Below the pieces are notes generated by a model. The model was not told where the DNA came from. It saw nothing but the letters and a program-made list of their open reading frames with translations, and searched no databases. DNA of 57,509 nt, from NCBI GenBank assembly GCA_017940465.1, contig JAGAYN010000032.1, positions 1 to 57,509 of the forward strand, in the 5' to 3' direction. A program made the translations under genes and the position numbers. This stretch comes from Bacteroidales bacterium. Lineage in GTDB: Bacteria; Bacteroidota; Bacteroidia; Bacteroidales; P3. Below, in pieces: positions 1 through 9,900 of this stretch; the first letter of the stretch is position 1, and every line of letters starts with the position of its first letter.

Positions 1-140
1 AGTTGGCCGACTACATCGACTATTACAACAACAAACGCATCAAACTGAAACTAAAAATGAGCCCGGTGCAATACCGAACTCATTTCTACAGACTAATTAA
101 CTGATTTTATTAATCCGTCCAACTTTTTGGGGGCACTTCA
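1..140 (+). mobile_element. Right end of an IS3-family insertion sequence
   Basis: The window opens inside an insertion element. It holds the last codons of an OrfB-type transposase (3-104), ten bases of spacer, and a terminal repeat of roughly 114-140 that ends in GGGGGCACTTCA. The terminal CA and the transposase stop lying just inside the repeat fit IS3/IS150-type elements of Bacteroidota. The other end is outside the window, so the target duplication cannot be checked. The element stops 42 bp short of the 3' end of the convergent OmpA-family gene. Confidence 0.75.
3..104 (+). CDS. IS3-family transposase OrfB, C-terminal fragment cut by window edge
   Basis: Only the final 33 codons are present. 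They read through a YIDYYNNKRIK segment and a MSPVQYR segment and end at TGA. The pattern Y(N/I)xxR.....L...SP..YR is the usual C-terminus of the DDE integrase domain of IS3-family OrfB proteins, just after the catalytic Glu. The catalytic residues themselves lie upstream of the window, so whether the element is active cannot be judged. The frame is intact to the stop, and the stop sits just inside the terminal repeat, as expected for a complete element rather than a decayed one. Confidence 0.8.
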   Translation: MADYIDYYNNKRIKLKLKMSPVQYRTHFYRLIN

Positions 141-182
141 CGAGTGGGGATGCCCTTTGGATTGTCCGTCAAAAGCGACGTC

Positions 183-2324
183 TTACTTGATGGTGATGAC
201 GGCGCGGCGGTTCTGGTAACGGCCTTCCTCGGTGTCGTTGCTGGCAACAGGCTCCTTCGGGCCCTTGGAATCCGTGCTGATCTGCGCAGCGGGAGCGCCA
301 CGCTTCACCAGGAGTTTCTTCAGGGTTTCGGCACGCTGCTTACCGTAGCGCATATTGACAGCCTCTTTACCGATGTTGTCGGTGTGACCGGTGATGAGCA
401 CCTTCAGGTTCTTGTCGGCCTGCAGGTTCTTCACGATGGTGTTGAGGGCGTCATTGGTCTTCTCGTCGAACTGGGCATCGCTGTCGTTGGCGAACTCGAA
501 GTTCACGGTAGCGTTGATGGCATCCAGTTTCTCCTGCACCTCGACCTGCTTCATGGGCTCGGCCTTGGCGCAGACGGCGTTGATACGGTTGGCGGCATCG
601 CGAGCGGCAACGGCCTCCTTGTAGGCAGTCTCAGCGTCGTTCTGCTTGGCGGCCTCGGCCGACTTCTTGGCGTGCTCGTTGGCTTCCTTGGCCAGAGCCT
701 TGGCGGCAGGCTTGTTGCACTTGGCGGCAAAAGCGTCGGCGCTCTTGGCAAACGAAGCAGCGCTGGTGGCATAGGAATCGGCGAAGCTGCCCTGACGGCC
801 CTTCTCTGCTGCCGACTGTGCATCGGAGGCGGCGGGCTGGCTCTCGGCGATACCGGCCATGGCCAAAGCCTCACGCGACAGACGCTCGGCAAAATTCGGG
901 TTCTCATAGGGCTTCGGCTTCTCGACCGGAGCGCAGGCTATGTCAGCATTGATCTTGGCATTGCGGCTAGCAGCGATGGAAGCATCCAGACCGTCGTTGC
1001 GTGCAGCGGTGGCATAGAGGGCAGCATCGTCGGCAGCCTGGGCGGCTTCCTTGTCGCCCGACTTGGTGTTGGCGCAGCTCTTGGCGTTGGCGGCATAGGT
1101 GTCGGAGATGGAAACATAGGCAGCCTTGAAGAGGTCGTAAGCCTTGCAGTACTGTCCATTCTTGTGAGCCTCCTTGGCATCGGCGGCCTGCTTCTTGGCA
1201 GCAGCCACGGCAGCCTTGGCCTTGGCGTCGCCATTGGCGTTGGCAGCCTTCTCGGCCTCAGCAATGTCGGCATCGACATTCTCCATAGCCATTCTCATGT
1301 CAGCATCGTTCATACGCTGCTGGTTGCAACGGGCCTCCTTGGCAGCCTCGTCATCCACCTCGGCGACAGGCTCCTCGTAGGGAACCACCACCGGCGTGAC
1401 AGGCTCGCTCTTGGCCTTGTGGTTGCAGCTCCAACCAAAGTTAATACCAATCTTGGCACCCACATTCAGCAGGTTCAGAGCATCGACCTGATCGGAATTG
1501 ACCACGCCATTGTAGCCCGTAAGCTTGGGATCACTGCTCACATCACTGAGCTGGGCGGTAGTGTACATCTTGGTATTGTAGCCCTCCTCGCGGTCGAGCA
1601 GGTTGGTAATGCCATAACCGCCATAGATTCCGAGGTAGAGACCCCAGTGGTTGCTCATGGCATAGTTGAAGCCGAGGTCAGCCACGATGCTGACACCCAT
1701 CTGCTTGAGGTTCTCGATGTCGCCCTCTTCAAGGTTGGAAGCCTGGTCGGAGGTGAAGCCATAATCGGGCAGCGGGGGATTGCCATCGGCATTGATCCAC
1801 CAGCTACCAGTGCTGTAGAACCTGCCGGCAACATCGAAGCTGCCGTCGTCAGCCTTGTACTTACCGCTCAGGTTAAAGTCCAGACTGGCACCAACTCCGA
1901 AGATGAAAGCCCAGCGCTCACCCATAGGGGCACGCCAGTAGAGTTCGATAGGAACACTGAGGAACTGCATGGTCTGCACATCCTTCCAGTCACGGAAAGA
2001 GGTACGGGCATCATACTTCAGGCCATCCTTAGGGTGGGTAAGACCGGTAGCCTCCTCGACAAAGAAGTCGAAAGTGGCACCGGCACGCGACATGTTGTAC
2101 TGTACGCCGAAGCCCAAACCGAAGTGCTTGCCGAAGAAATGGGCATACTTCAACTCGCCCAAGAAGCCGAGTTTGGGATTCCAGTTACCATCGGTGGGGC
2201 TATATAGAATCGTATTCATACCGCCACCGACATTGAGACCAATATAGTTGCTATGCTGGTTCATCTGTGCACTGGCACCCAGGCCGAGCACCAGAAGACC
2301 TAACATTGTGAATATACGTTTCAT
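183..2324 (-). CDS. OmpA-family outer-membrane protein with long Ala-rich periplasmic insert
   Basis: A 713-residue protein. It has a signal peptide (cleavage near residue 20, after ASAQ), an outer-membrane beta-barrel region to about residue 290 rich in aromatic and Gly strands, a very Ala/Lys-rich helical region at about 325-590, and a C-terminal OmpA domain (about 595-713) with the peptidoglycan-binding signature GHTDNIG and the closing NRRAV motif. OmpA domains tether the outer membrane to peptidoglycan. The helical insert is unusual because it carries about six Cys residues (for example in EARCNQ, QYCKAYD, AAKCNKP) and makes the protein roughly twice the length of ordinary OmpA homologues. 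The gene starts 27 bp after the stop of the upstream T9SS cargo gene, so the two are probably co-transcribed. No terminator is visible before the IS element. Confidence 0.88.
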   Translation of the reverse strand: MKRIFTMLGLLVLGLGASAQMNQHSNYIGLNVGGGMNTILYSPTDGNWNPKLGFLGELKYAHFFGKHFGLGFGVQYNMSRAGATFDFFVEEATGLTHPKDGLKYDARTSFRDWKDVQTMQFLSVPIELYWRAPMGERWAFIFGVGASLDFNLSGKYKADDGSFDVAGRFYSTGSWWINADGNPPLPDYGFTSDQASNLEEGDIENLKQMGVSIVADLGFNYAMSNHWGLYLGIYGGYGITNLLDREEGYNTKMYTTAQLSDVSSDPKLTGYNGVVNSDQVDALNLLNVGAKIGINFGWSCNHKAKSEPVTPVVVPYEEPVAEVDDEAAKEARCNQQRMNDADMRMAMENVDADIAEAEKAANANGDAKAKAAVAAAKKQAADAKEAHKNGQYCKAYDLFKAAYVSISDTYAANAKSCANTKSGDKEAAQAADDAALYATAARNDGLDASIAASRNAKINADIACAPVEKPKPYENPNFAERLSREALAMAGIAESQPAASDAQSAAEKGRQGSFADSYATSAASFAKSADAFAAKCNKPAAKALAKEANEHAKKSAEAAKQNDAETAYKEAVAARDAANRINAVCAKAEPMKQVEVQEKLDAINATVNFEFANDSDAQFDEKTNDALNTIVKNLQADKNLKVLITGHTDNIGKEAVNMRYGKQRAETLKKLLVKRGAPAAQISTDSKGPKEPVASNDTEEGRYQNRRAVITIK

Positions 2325-2351
2325 ACTGCTAATGTCTTTTTATATTAATAC

Positions 2352-5300
2352 TTATTTTTTAATCACACGAAGCACTATACCATCGACACTGACAGTATAA
2401 CTGCCATTGACGAAGTTGGAGAAGTCGAGGGTGGTACGGTCGCCATTGAAGGTACCTTCATAGACGGTGGCACCCATAATGTTCATCACGCGGACGCTGT
2501 GGTTGAACTGAGTAGCATTCTCCACCTTGACCGTCACGTAGTCAACTGCCGGGTTGGGATAGGCAGACACAGTGGTCGATGCAGTGCCGGGCTCGACAGG
2601 CTTGTTGTCCATATCGAGGCTGTCCTGCGGGCAGGTGAAGACGGTATCGTCCTCATCGATGAAGCGGAAGCTGACATAGAAGATGTCGTTCTCGTCGAAG
2701 CCACCAACCTGCTGATAGTAGGGGGCGGTGGCGCCGTCGATCAGCTGGCCGTTGCGATACCACTGGATGGTGCTGAGGTCAATGTTATTGCTGGTGTCCA
2801 CCAGGGCGATAACATCCTCGAACAGCGGACGGGTGTACTGCTTGGAGAGTTTCACGCCAAAGGTGACGCTGCGGGGAGTACTCTCGGCATCGGGATAGCC
2901 GATGAATGCATCGTTACGGAAGGATATCCAGGCATGGTAGATACCGTGCTCAGCATCCTCGGGGACCTCGATATTCAGAGTACCCTCCAAGTTGGCGGCA
3001 TCGAAGCCGTCAAGGCTGGTCCAGTCAATATCCTGGAAGCCCTGGGCCTTGGCATTGTCGTCGAAGACCATCTTGTACTGATTGGGGGTGCTGCCACTAT
3101 TGGAATTCAGGTAGTAGGAAACCTCTGACTCGTCGCCAGCGCAGAAACCATTGATACCCACATAGAGATTGGCGATGGAGTCGTTATCCATATACTCATC
3201 GTTCACTCTGAAGTCCGGATAAATAACGCCTTGGTCGGTGGCTGTGCCGAAGGTGTTGATGAGGACATAATTGGCGGCATCGCGACCCTCAAGGACACTG
3301 CTGAAGAAGGCATTGACGGTCTTGCCAGTGCCGACAGTGGCGTCGAAATAAAGGACACTGTCCACAATCACCTTGACATCATCGGTGCCGAACGGGGCGG
3401 GATCCACCAACGAAGCCTCGCGCTCGAAGGCCAGCACGCTGCGCTCGCCGTCGTATTTCTTGACGAAGGTGCCCTGTACATTACCGGCCCTGGCTTTATA
3501 AGGATCGACCACAAGGAACTTGATGGGGTTGGAGAAGTGGTAGTTGGCATCCTCGGGGTAGCTGGCAATGACTTTATAGGTACCCACCTTGCAGGGAGTA
3601 GCCAGTGTGTCATCCTTGTAGTAAGTGACAGTGACATTCTGATCGTTGCCATCGTCGGCCTTGAACGTACCATAGATGGTGTCGGCAAAGCTCTCACCGT
3701 TGTAGACCACGCGGGCAGTGTCGCCAGCTCGGATAGAGTTTCTAATATCAACGTCATTACTACTCCACTCAATCAGATAGGATTTCTGCACGTACTGGGC
3801 AATGAAGAGGATGGTGTCCACATTGGCGGGGATGATGAGGGGGGTGACCACGGCGTCGCCGCTGTCCACACCGTCAAAGGAATTGTTATAGAACCAGCTG
3901 CCCTCCTCATGGCCTGTCTTGCGAGCCACCGGGAGCGTATCGATGGTATCCTGGTAGGCGACCACGATGTCGCTGGCAGTCTGCACACCACCGTTGAAGT
4001 CCCACACAATCACAGTAGTGTCGCGGTTGTAGTAGAAGTCCACCACGGTGTCATTCGTGCAGGGAACAAGCATTGCGCTCTGCAGGGGAGTGAAGCCAGG
4101 AAGGTTGTATGCCACAATGTACTGGGAGCCGTCCATTACGGAAGCAACCTTATTGCAGACATAGGTAATCTCGTCTTCCTTCACATAATCGGTGCGCTTG
4201 GTGTTCTGGAACCAGTGGTTGGCGGTGATTTTCACCTTGGTGGTGGGGTCGTATACATCCCACTTGGCATAGAGGGTGGTGTCGCTGGTGAGGACGTCGC
4301 GGTCGAAGTGCCAGGGGGTGGTGAAGGCGGTATCAATCCAGTAGTGTCCGAAAACGGTGTCGGCGCCCACGTAGCTGGGGCCGGCCATGGCGGGGACGAT
4401 GCGGTTGTCGGGGGTGTTGTAGACAATGGTGGTATCCTCATAGCCGGGCTGACCGATGCGGGCGTTGTAGTTGACGAAGGTCACCTTGTAACCATCCACG
4501 ACCACCCACGCATAGGTGGCGGCGTCGGCATCAGTGTTCTTATCCAGGGCGCGGCGGGGGGCCATCGTGTAATTGTCGTCCACCTTGGTGTTGAACTTAC
4601 CGCCATAGATGGTGACATCCTGAGCATTTCCATTGAGGATAGAGCCATAGTTGCCACTGGTAATCAGCATGCGGTGCTGGTGGGGATACACGGTGGTCAC
4701 GGTGAGGTTGGAGAGGCGGATGGCACCCGTGGCAGTGCTGTTGCCGGTGATGGCGCCACTGATGACGCCGTCCTTCACGATGACAGAATCCTCAGTATTG
4801 TCCACATTGAGGCTACCGGTAATGGTGTGGTTAGCCATGTTGAGGGTCACGGGTTTGCTCACCGTGGCGTTGCCGCCGGACGAGGTGATGTCGGCCAACA
4901 TGGTGATGGTGCCGCCGGCGCTCACGCTGTCGGCCGCGCGGGTGATCGTGGTGTACTCGATGCCAGTGTTGTCATTGCAGACCACAGGGGCGGTGTTGAA
5001 CACGCGGTGGGCGGGGTTGATCGTCGAGTCGGAAGCCACAGCCGTGAAAAGCGGACAGGCCTTGAAGACGCCGCCGGCACCGTCGATGATGTTACCGTAG
5101 ACATAGTACACATTGTTCTCGTCCTTGACCACCACGAAAGCCGTGTCATAGGTGCTGCTGTTAAGGTTCTGCACCAGGCGGGTGCTGCCGTCAGGCAGAG
5201 GGGTGTACTGCATGTCGATGCTTTCGGTGAGAGTGGAGAGCTCGGCAGCCATACCGGCATAGGAGGTGCTCACGTTCAGCGCATCGATGCAGTACAAGTC

Positions 5301-5462
5301 GTCCACATTGGGGGCGGCATAGACTTTTGCGCTTGTCACTGCCGCACGGTCAAGGGTCTTCACTCTGAAACTGACCAGAGTGTTGGTCTGCGCCTTGAGG
5401 CCGCTGCCAGGCATCGCTGACGCCATCAGCAATCCTAGCAAAAGAATCATTGTCTTTTTCAT
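2352..5462 (-). CDS. T9SS type A cargo protein with beta-helix, Listeria-Bacteroides repeats and YDG/MBG-like domains
   Basis: A 1036-residue secreted protein. The N-terminus is a signal peptide ending near LKAQ. Residues about 170-300 look like a parallel beta-helix (repeated T/V/N/G runs). About 325-570 contain three segments of Listeria-Bacteroides repeat type, such as the one ending DTTLYAKWDVY. About 570-760 resemble the MBG and YDG domains of large bacterial surface proteins. The last about 75 residues are a T9SS type A sorting domain: YPNPAVDYVTV, then a G-T-Y-like GSYTVSVDG turn and a basic end (IKK). It should be exported by the Sec system, then by the type IX system, and anchored or released at the surface. 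The ligand is unknown. It probably heads a two-gene unit with the OmpA-family gene downstream. Confidence 0.87.
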   Translation of the reverse strand: MKKTMILLLGLLMASAMPGSGLKAQTNTLVSFRVKTLDRAAVTSAKVYAAPNVDDLYCIDALNVSTSYAGMAAELSTLTESIDMQYTPLPDGSTRLVQNLNSSTYDTAFVVVKDENNVYYVYGNIIDGAGGVFKACPLFTAVASDSTINPAHRVFNTAPVVCNDNTGIEYTTITRAADSVSAGGTITMLADITSSGGNATVSKPVTLNMANHTITGSLNVDNTEDSVIVKDGVISGAITGNSTATGAIRLSNLTVTTVYPHQHRMLITSGNYGSILNGNAQDVTIYGGKFNTKVDDNYTMAPRRALDKNTDADAATYAWVVVDGYKVTFVNYNARIGQPGYEDTTIVYNTPDNRIVPAMAGPSYVGADTVFGHYWIDTAFTTPWHFDRDVLTSDTTLYAKWDVYDPTTKVKITANHWFQNTKRTDYVKEDEITYVCNKVASVMDGSQYIVAYNLPGFTPLQSAMLVPCTNDTVVDFYYNRDTTVIVWDFNGGVQTASDIVVAYQDTIDTLPVARKTGHEEGSWFYNNSFDGVDSGDAVVTPLIIPANVDTILFIAQYVQKSYLIEWSSNDVDIRNSIRAGDTARVVYNGESFADTIYGTFKADDGNDQNVTVTYYKDDTLATPCKVGTYKVIASYPEDANYHFSNPIKFLVVDPYKARAGNVQGTFVKKYDGERSVLAFEREASLVDPAPFGTDDVKVIVDSVLYFDATVGTGKTVNAFFSSVLEGRDAANYVLINTFGTATDQGVIYPDFRVNDEYMDNDSIANLYVGINGFCAGDESEVSYYLNSNSGSTPNQYKMVFDDNAKAQGFQDIDWTSLDGFDAANLEGTLNIEVPEDAEHGIYHAWISFRNDAFIGYPDAESTPRSVTFGVKLSKQYTRPLFEDVIALVDTSNNIDLSTIQWYRNGQLIDGATAPYYQQVGGFDENDIFYVSFRFIDEDDTVFTCPQDSLDMDNKPVEPGTASTTVSAYPNPAVDYVTVKVENATQFNHSVRVMNIMGATVYEGTFNGDRTTLDFSNFVNGSYTVSVDGIVLRVIKK

Positions 5463-5852
5463 AGCTTGTTGTTTGTGTTAATATTATATTAATTATCCTT
5501 CTTGTCCTTGTCGTTCCTTTTTTGCTAACCACGCAGGGCTATTTTACGAGTTTTCATACACAGTTTCAAGCACTTGCACAGAAATCCCATAAAACAAACC
5601 TACAGGCAAAATTACATTTTTTTTTTCAAACGCCACGTTTTTTTTCCCAACATGTGCGATTTTTCCTCCAAACAGCCCCTAACGTACTGAAATACAACAT
5701 CCTATACCCTCCGCGAAATTTTTCGTCCAAAAACAGTTTTCAGGCCGATTTTGCCCCATTTACAACAGGCTGGTTTCCAGCACCCTGGACCCACCCTCTT
5801 CTTCCCCTCTTCGTCTTTGGTAGGTATCCTCCCGGGATGCCCCTGGGGGATA
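5463..5852. other. AT-rich intergenic region, no gene seen
   Basis: This 390-bp stretch is markedly more AT-rich than its surroundings, with long T runs near 5615-5626 and 5639-5645. It must contain the promoter of the minus-strand T9SS cargo gene. A TAATTTTG match (minus strand, 5607-5614) is the best candidate -7 element, but I see no TTTG at the proper distance upstream. A plus-strand open frame here has phenylalanine-rich, low-complexity content and no homology I recognise, so I did not call it. Confidence 0.5.
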
Positions 5853-5880
5853 CAAAAAAAACCGCTCCCATGAGGAGCGG
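5853..5880 (-). terminator. Intrinsic terminator of the coiled-coil lipoprotein gene
   Basis: A perfect 7-bp stem CCGCTCC/GGAGCGG (5862-5868 with 5874-5880) with a 5-base loop is followed on the minus strand by a run of T (5853-5861). It lies 28 bp after the stop of the minus-strand gene starting at 6780. Confidence 0.85.
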
Positions 5881-5907
5881 CTTTTGGGGGTCGGCACGTC
5901 GGCCGGA

Positions 5908-6780
5908 CTACTTGGTGGAGATGACCAGATAGTCGGTGTATTTCCAGAATTGGGTGGGGTTGAGGATGCGGAGGTAGGCGGTGACGCCGCTGTCCTCTTC
6001 GTCGGCCACCAGCTCGTAGCTGTTCTCGGGGTGCTGGGTGATGAGCTGGGGTTTCTTGCGGCCAATGGTGATGGTGGTCACCTTGGTGCGGTCGATCTCG
6101 GTGAAGGTCTCGGTGTTCATGTCGGCCACCATGCCCTGCTTGCGGCCGATGCCGATGAAGCCGCCACTCTTGTTCACGATGTTGGCATCTTTGAGGTCGC
6201 TGTAGGAGCCGACCACGAACCAGGCGCGGTTGGCGTCGGCCAGCTGCTGGGCGATGTACTCGTCCTTCTCCTGGTTGGACGAGGTGAGCTCGGTGACGCT
6301 CTTGTTCAAGCCCTTGATAACCACTTTGTTGTTCTCCAACTCGGTCAGCAGTTCGGCAATCTGGGCCTCCTGCTCGGCACTGCGCTCCTCGAGGCGGGTG
6401 ACGTAGGCCTGCAGGTCGGCATTCTTCTTGCCGAGGGTGCCGATACGGCTGTTGAGCTGGGCGATTTTAGCCTTGTTGTCGGCCATGAGGGACTCGATGG
6501 AGCTCATCTGGTCGGAGATTTCCTTCTTGTGGTCGTAGGAGCCCTCGGTGTTGTTGCGGCGCATCTGCTGCACACTGGAATACTTGGAATTGATGGTCGC
6601 GAGGTTGTCCTCGATTTCGTTGAGCATGGAGAACAGGCCGTCGATTTCGGCGTCTTTGGCGGTGATGACGCCGTAGAGGGAGTCGATGGTTCCTTTCGAT
6701 TTCTCGAGTTCCTGCTGGTTGCAGGCGACAAACGCCACCGTGGTGGCCATCAGGCTCATTGCCAGAAAGATTTTCTTCAT
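5908..6780 (-). CDS. Coiled-coil surface lipoprotein, possibly of the Cbp1 collagen-binding adhesin type
   Basis: A 290-residue lipoprotein. The signal peptide ends in a lipobox with Cys20 (AFVAC). Residues about 25-190 form a heptad-rich coiled coil with many E/K/L/Q positions. The C-terminal about 100 residues form a small globular domain containing IGIGRKQG and a PTQFWKYTDYLVI end. Bacteroidota proteins of this length and plan are annotated in databases as Cbp1-family collagen-binding adhesins. I recall that resemblance but could not test it, so the adhesin role is an inference. The gene stands alone between its own terminator and a CAATAAT-N13-CGTTA element 72 bp upstream of the start. 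Confidence 0.8.
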   Translation of the reverse strand: MKKIFLAMSLMATTVAFVACNQQELEKSKGTIDSLYGVITAKDAEIDGLFSMLNEIEDNLATINSKYSSVQQMRRNNTEGSYDHKKEISDQMSSIESLMADNKAKIAQLNSRIGTLGKKNADLQAYVTRLEERSAEQEAQIAELLTELENNKVVIKGLNKSVTELTSSNQEKDEYIAQQLADANRAWFVVGSYSDLKDANIVNKSGGFIGIGRKQGMVADMNTETFTEIDRTKVTTITIGRKKPQLITQHPENSYELVADEEDSGVTAYLRILNPTQFWKYTDYLVISTK

Positions 6781-6851
6781 GTTGTCTTTTTGTTTTATTG
6801 TTTGTATTCTGCCGGTCTGTTTATCGGCTTTTATGCATTAAAGCGCTATTA

Positions 6852-6876
6852 TAACGGCAGTTGCAGGCCATTATTG
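6852..6876 (-). promoter_or_regulatory. CAATAAT-N13-CGTTA promoter-like element
   Basis: On the minus strand CAATAAT (6876-6870) is followed after exactly 13 bases by CGTTA (6856-6852). The start codon of the coiled-coil lipoprotein is 72 bp downstream. This is one of seven such elements in the window, all oriented toward the gene they precede. No TANNTTTG housekeeping element is seen in this gap. Confidence 0.6.
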
Positions 6877-6910
6877 CACATTGCGGCACAATTTAATGTT
6901 AAAAAAGGTT

Positions 6911-6950
6911 AAAATACAAAGGGTCGCCGCGGAAAAATCCGCGGCGACCC
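6911..6950 (-). terminator. Terminator of the riboswitch-controlled giant gene
   Basis: A perfect 12-bp stem (6921-6932 paired with 6939-6950, arm GGGTCGCCGCGG) with a six-base loop follows the stop codon at 6974 by 23 bp. On the minus strand it is followed by a broken T-rich tract, TTTGTATTTT. The stem is very strong although the T tract is interrupted. Confidence 0.8.
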
Positions 6951-6973
6951 GAAAAGTTGTTTCTACCTGTCGG

Positions 6974-9900
6974 CTAACGTTTTACAATCTTGGTCACGCT
7001 GCCGCCGGCACGGAGCATGTAGACACCCGCAGGCAGCCCGGAGAGGTCGAGCACCTGGATGCCCGCCGTCAGGCTGAAGCGGCCGACCGGACGGCCGGTG
7101 AGGTCGTAGAGCGCCGCCTCGACCGGACGCGACACGCTGACATTCAGCACGTCGGCCGTCGGGTTGGGCCACACATGCTCCACCTCGGCCACGGCGTCGG
7201 CAATGCCCACGGTCGTGGTGTCGGTGTGGTGGATGACGCCCACACCCGCGAGGTCAAAGCCACCGGAGGGACCCGGCGTGGGCCAGGGGTCGTTGATGAT
7301 GTGGCCGAAGGCGTCGTAGGTGCCGTACTGCGGATTGATGCTGCCCACCACATCAACGATACGCACGTGCGTGATGCTGTCGATGTTGATGCCCACGCTG
7401 TCGCGCAGCTCCTCAAGGTCGAACGGCGTGCCGTAGCCTCTGCGGAACTTGCCTGCCAGGTTGTTGATGAAAGTGGGGTCGGTGTTGCCGGTAGAGCTTG
7501 TCTGCGTGTGCGTCTGCGTAAGCGAGGTGGCCGGGAAGCGCACAAAGCGCTCGCCGTCAGAGCTCACCTCGACAAAGGCCAGCTCGAGGAAGGAATCGTT
7601 GAAGCTGTTCTCGAACACCGCGAAGTCGGGGCCGTCGCCATTGGTGATGGGATAGTCGAAGGTGAGGGTGGCCGACCCGCCGTCGCCGAGGCTGAGGACA
7701 TTGATATTGTCCGTAAGCGAAACAGGGCCAAACACATATTCAATTTCGCCATGGTCGACCATCGGCGAATTGGCAACCGAGATGTTCTGCGGTCCACGCT
7801 CCACGGTGCAGCCCGTCGCCCAGGCCACAAACACGCTGCTGTCGGCCGCGATGGCGTTGCATCCCTCGGTGCCCACCGGGCCGCAGAAAGGACCATGCTC
7901 GGGGTCAGGACCAGGGCCGGGGCCGGGATTGCCTCCGGTGGTGTCGGGCACCGAAACCGGCGTCGGCGCCTTCTCCCAGGCATTCTGCATGTTGTAGCCA
8001 TACTGGAAGTCCCAAGGCGTGGCGGAATTGATGTCGCCGAACTTGAACACGTCGCCGTTCTGGAGCGCCGTGGAGGTGCCGAAGGTGCTGAGACCGTTGA
8101 GGTTGGTCCACCAGAAGTTGTAGCCCACGGCGGGGTTCACAGGCGAGAGGCCCAGGGTGTCGCCGTTCTCGAGCACGAAGTGGATGTCGCCACCCGAGGA
8201 CGGATCTCCATCGACCCAGAAGCGCGGGTCGGCCGCGGCGATGGAATCCACCATGACCTGGGCCGTGGCGCTGCCGTTGAAGAGGAAACCCCATGCAAAG
8301 GCGGTGTCGGGCTGGCCGAAGCTGACGATAAAGGCCGCACTGTCACTGCCCGAACCCACCCAATAGAGTATGTCGGAGAAGGCAATGGTGGCATCGACAG
8401 GGTCGGTCGCAGGCGTGATTGTGGTGTCGGAAGGCGTAGTGGTGTCGATGGCGTCGACAGGGTGGATTTCTGTGCTCCATACCACACCGCCCATCGGGAA
8501 CCACTGGCCCGCATAGGGGATGGAGTCGATACCCGTTCCGAAAGCCGACTCGCCGATCTTGAGGAACGAGCCGTCGGTCACCACCGTGCTCCAACCGGCA
8601 TTGCTGTTGCCGTTGAGGATGAACTGCAGGTAGTTGCCGGGCATGGAGGTCTGGAAAGAGAGGTTGGTGTTGTCGCTGCTATAGGTGATGTCGGCAATGG
8701 CCAGCGGATTGTCCACCGAAAGGCGCGGGTCGGCATTGGCAAGGTCCACGATGGCCTGCTGGATGGTGGGGGTGCCGCTGAAGTGCAGCCCCCAGGCCAG
8801 GGCGGTGTCGGGACTGCCCCAGTTGATGGCCACCACAGCGGAGTTCTCGCCCTCGCCCAGCCAGCAGGTGACATCATCCATCGCGATGGTGGCATCCACA
8901 GGACGTGCGGCGACGGTAGCCGGAACAATGGAGGTGGCCCACAGGTCGGCGGCGATGCTGCTCACCACCACGACAGCGCCGTTATAGAGGTCGTAGTCGG
9001 AAAGCATGTCGCCATCGTCGGCCAACACGCCGTCCACCTTGAAGCGGGTGTCGGGCACCACTATCTCCACGGGGTACTCCTTGTAGGCAAAGCCCATCTC
9101 GTAGGTGGTGTAGTCGAGGATGGTGTAGACCAGACGGTGGTCTGCGGCGTCGATGTCGACCGCCATGTCCATAGCCGTGACATCGTCGCTGGGGTCGAAG
9201 CGGTAGCCCCATGCACGGGCGTTGGTGCCGTCCATCACCACGAGGATGGCCTCGGCCGGGCCGGAACCAACCCAGTAGAGGATATCGCTGGCGGCGATGG
9301 TGGCATCCACTGGCGCCACAGTGGTATCAGCAGGCGTGGTGGTGTCGTTTGTGACAAGGCTGACTTTCAGATTGTCGATACCACAGAAGTAGTTGCCCGG
9401 AGCATCGTTCATATGAATGGTGTCCGTACTCTTCCATAGGAACGTCAGACGGGCGTCAGCAGGAATGCTGTCCAACTGGGTGAAGTCGATGGTGTCGTGA
9501 TGAAGAACACGGTAGTCGGTAGGAATGGAGTCGACAGCCACGAAGTCGGAAGTGTCATTCACGATATATCCCACCAGCAAGGCAGCACCATTGCGAGCCG
9601 AGGTGCGATGGTCGAAAGTGAGCCTTGTCCCGGAAAGTGCCTGGTCGAAGGGGGGCAACACAGCGTACTTCCTGGTGCCGTAGTTCTGCTGGTTGGCCAC
9701 AAAGGTGGGATAGGTACCGTCATAGTTTCCATAAGCTATGAACGAGAAGAAAGGATCATTGACGGTTACACATCCATAGTTATTAATACTGGAGGCAGTT
9801 CCGATGCCGGAGAACCAGAGACTGGCGTCGGCGGTGGTGTCGTAGTCTGCCGTGAAGCGGCCATTGCCCACCACCGTCCAGCAGTCAGGCAGCGGAGCGG

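Noticed and set aside
144-2207. Long open frame opposite the OmpA-family gene (687 codons)
   Set aside because: It is an antisense shadow of an Ala-rich, GC-rich gene. The composition is dominated by Gly/Leu/Val without domains, while the other strand has a signal peptide and an OmpA domain.
5522-5932. Plus-strand open frame in the AT-rich gap
   Set aside because: Phe/Gln-rich, low complexity, overlaps the terminator and end of the lipoprotein gene, and has no recognisable relative.
6881-9439. Long open frame opposite the giant T9SS gene (852 codons)
   Set aside because: Shadow frame. It overlaps clear T9SS, surface-domain and Trp/Gly modules on the minus strand and is rich in Arg/His/Gly/Val with no family pattern.
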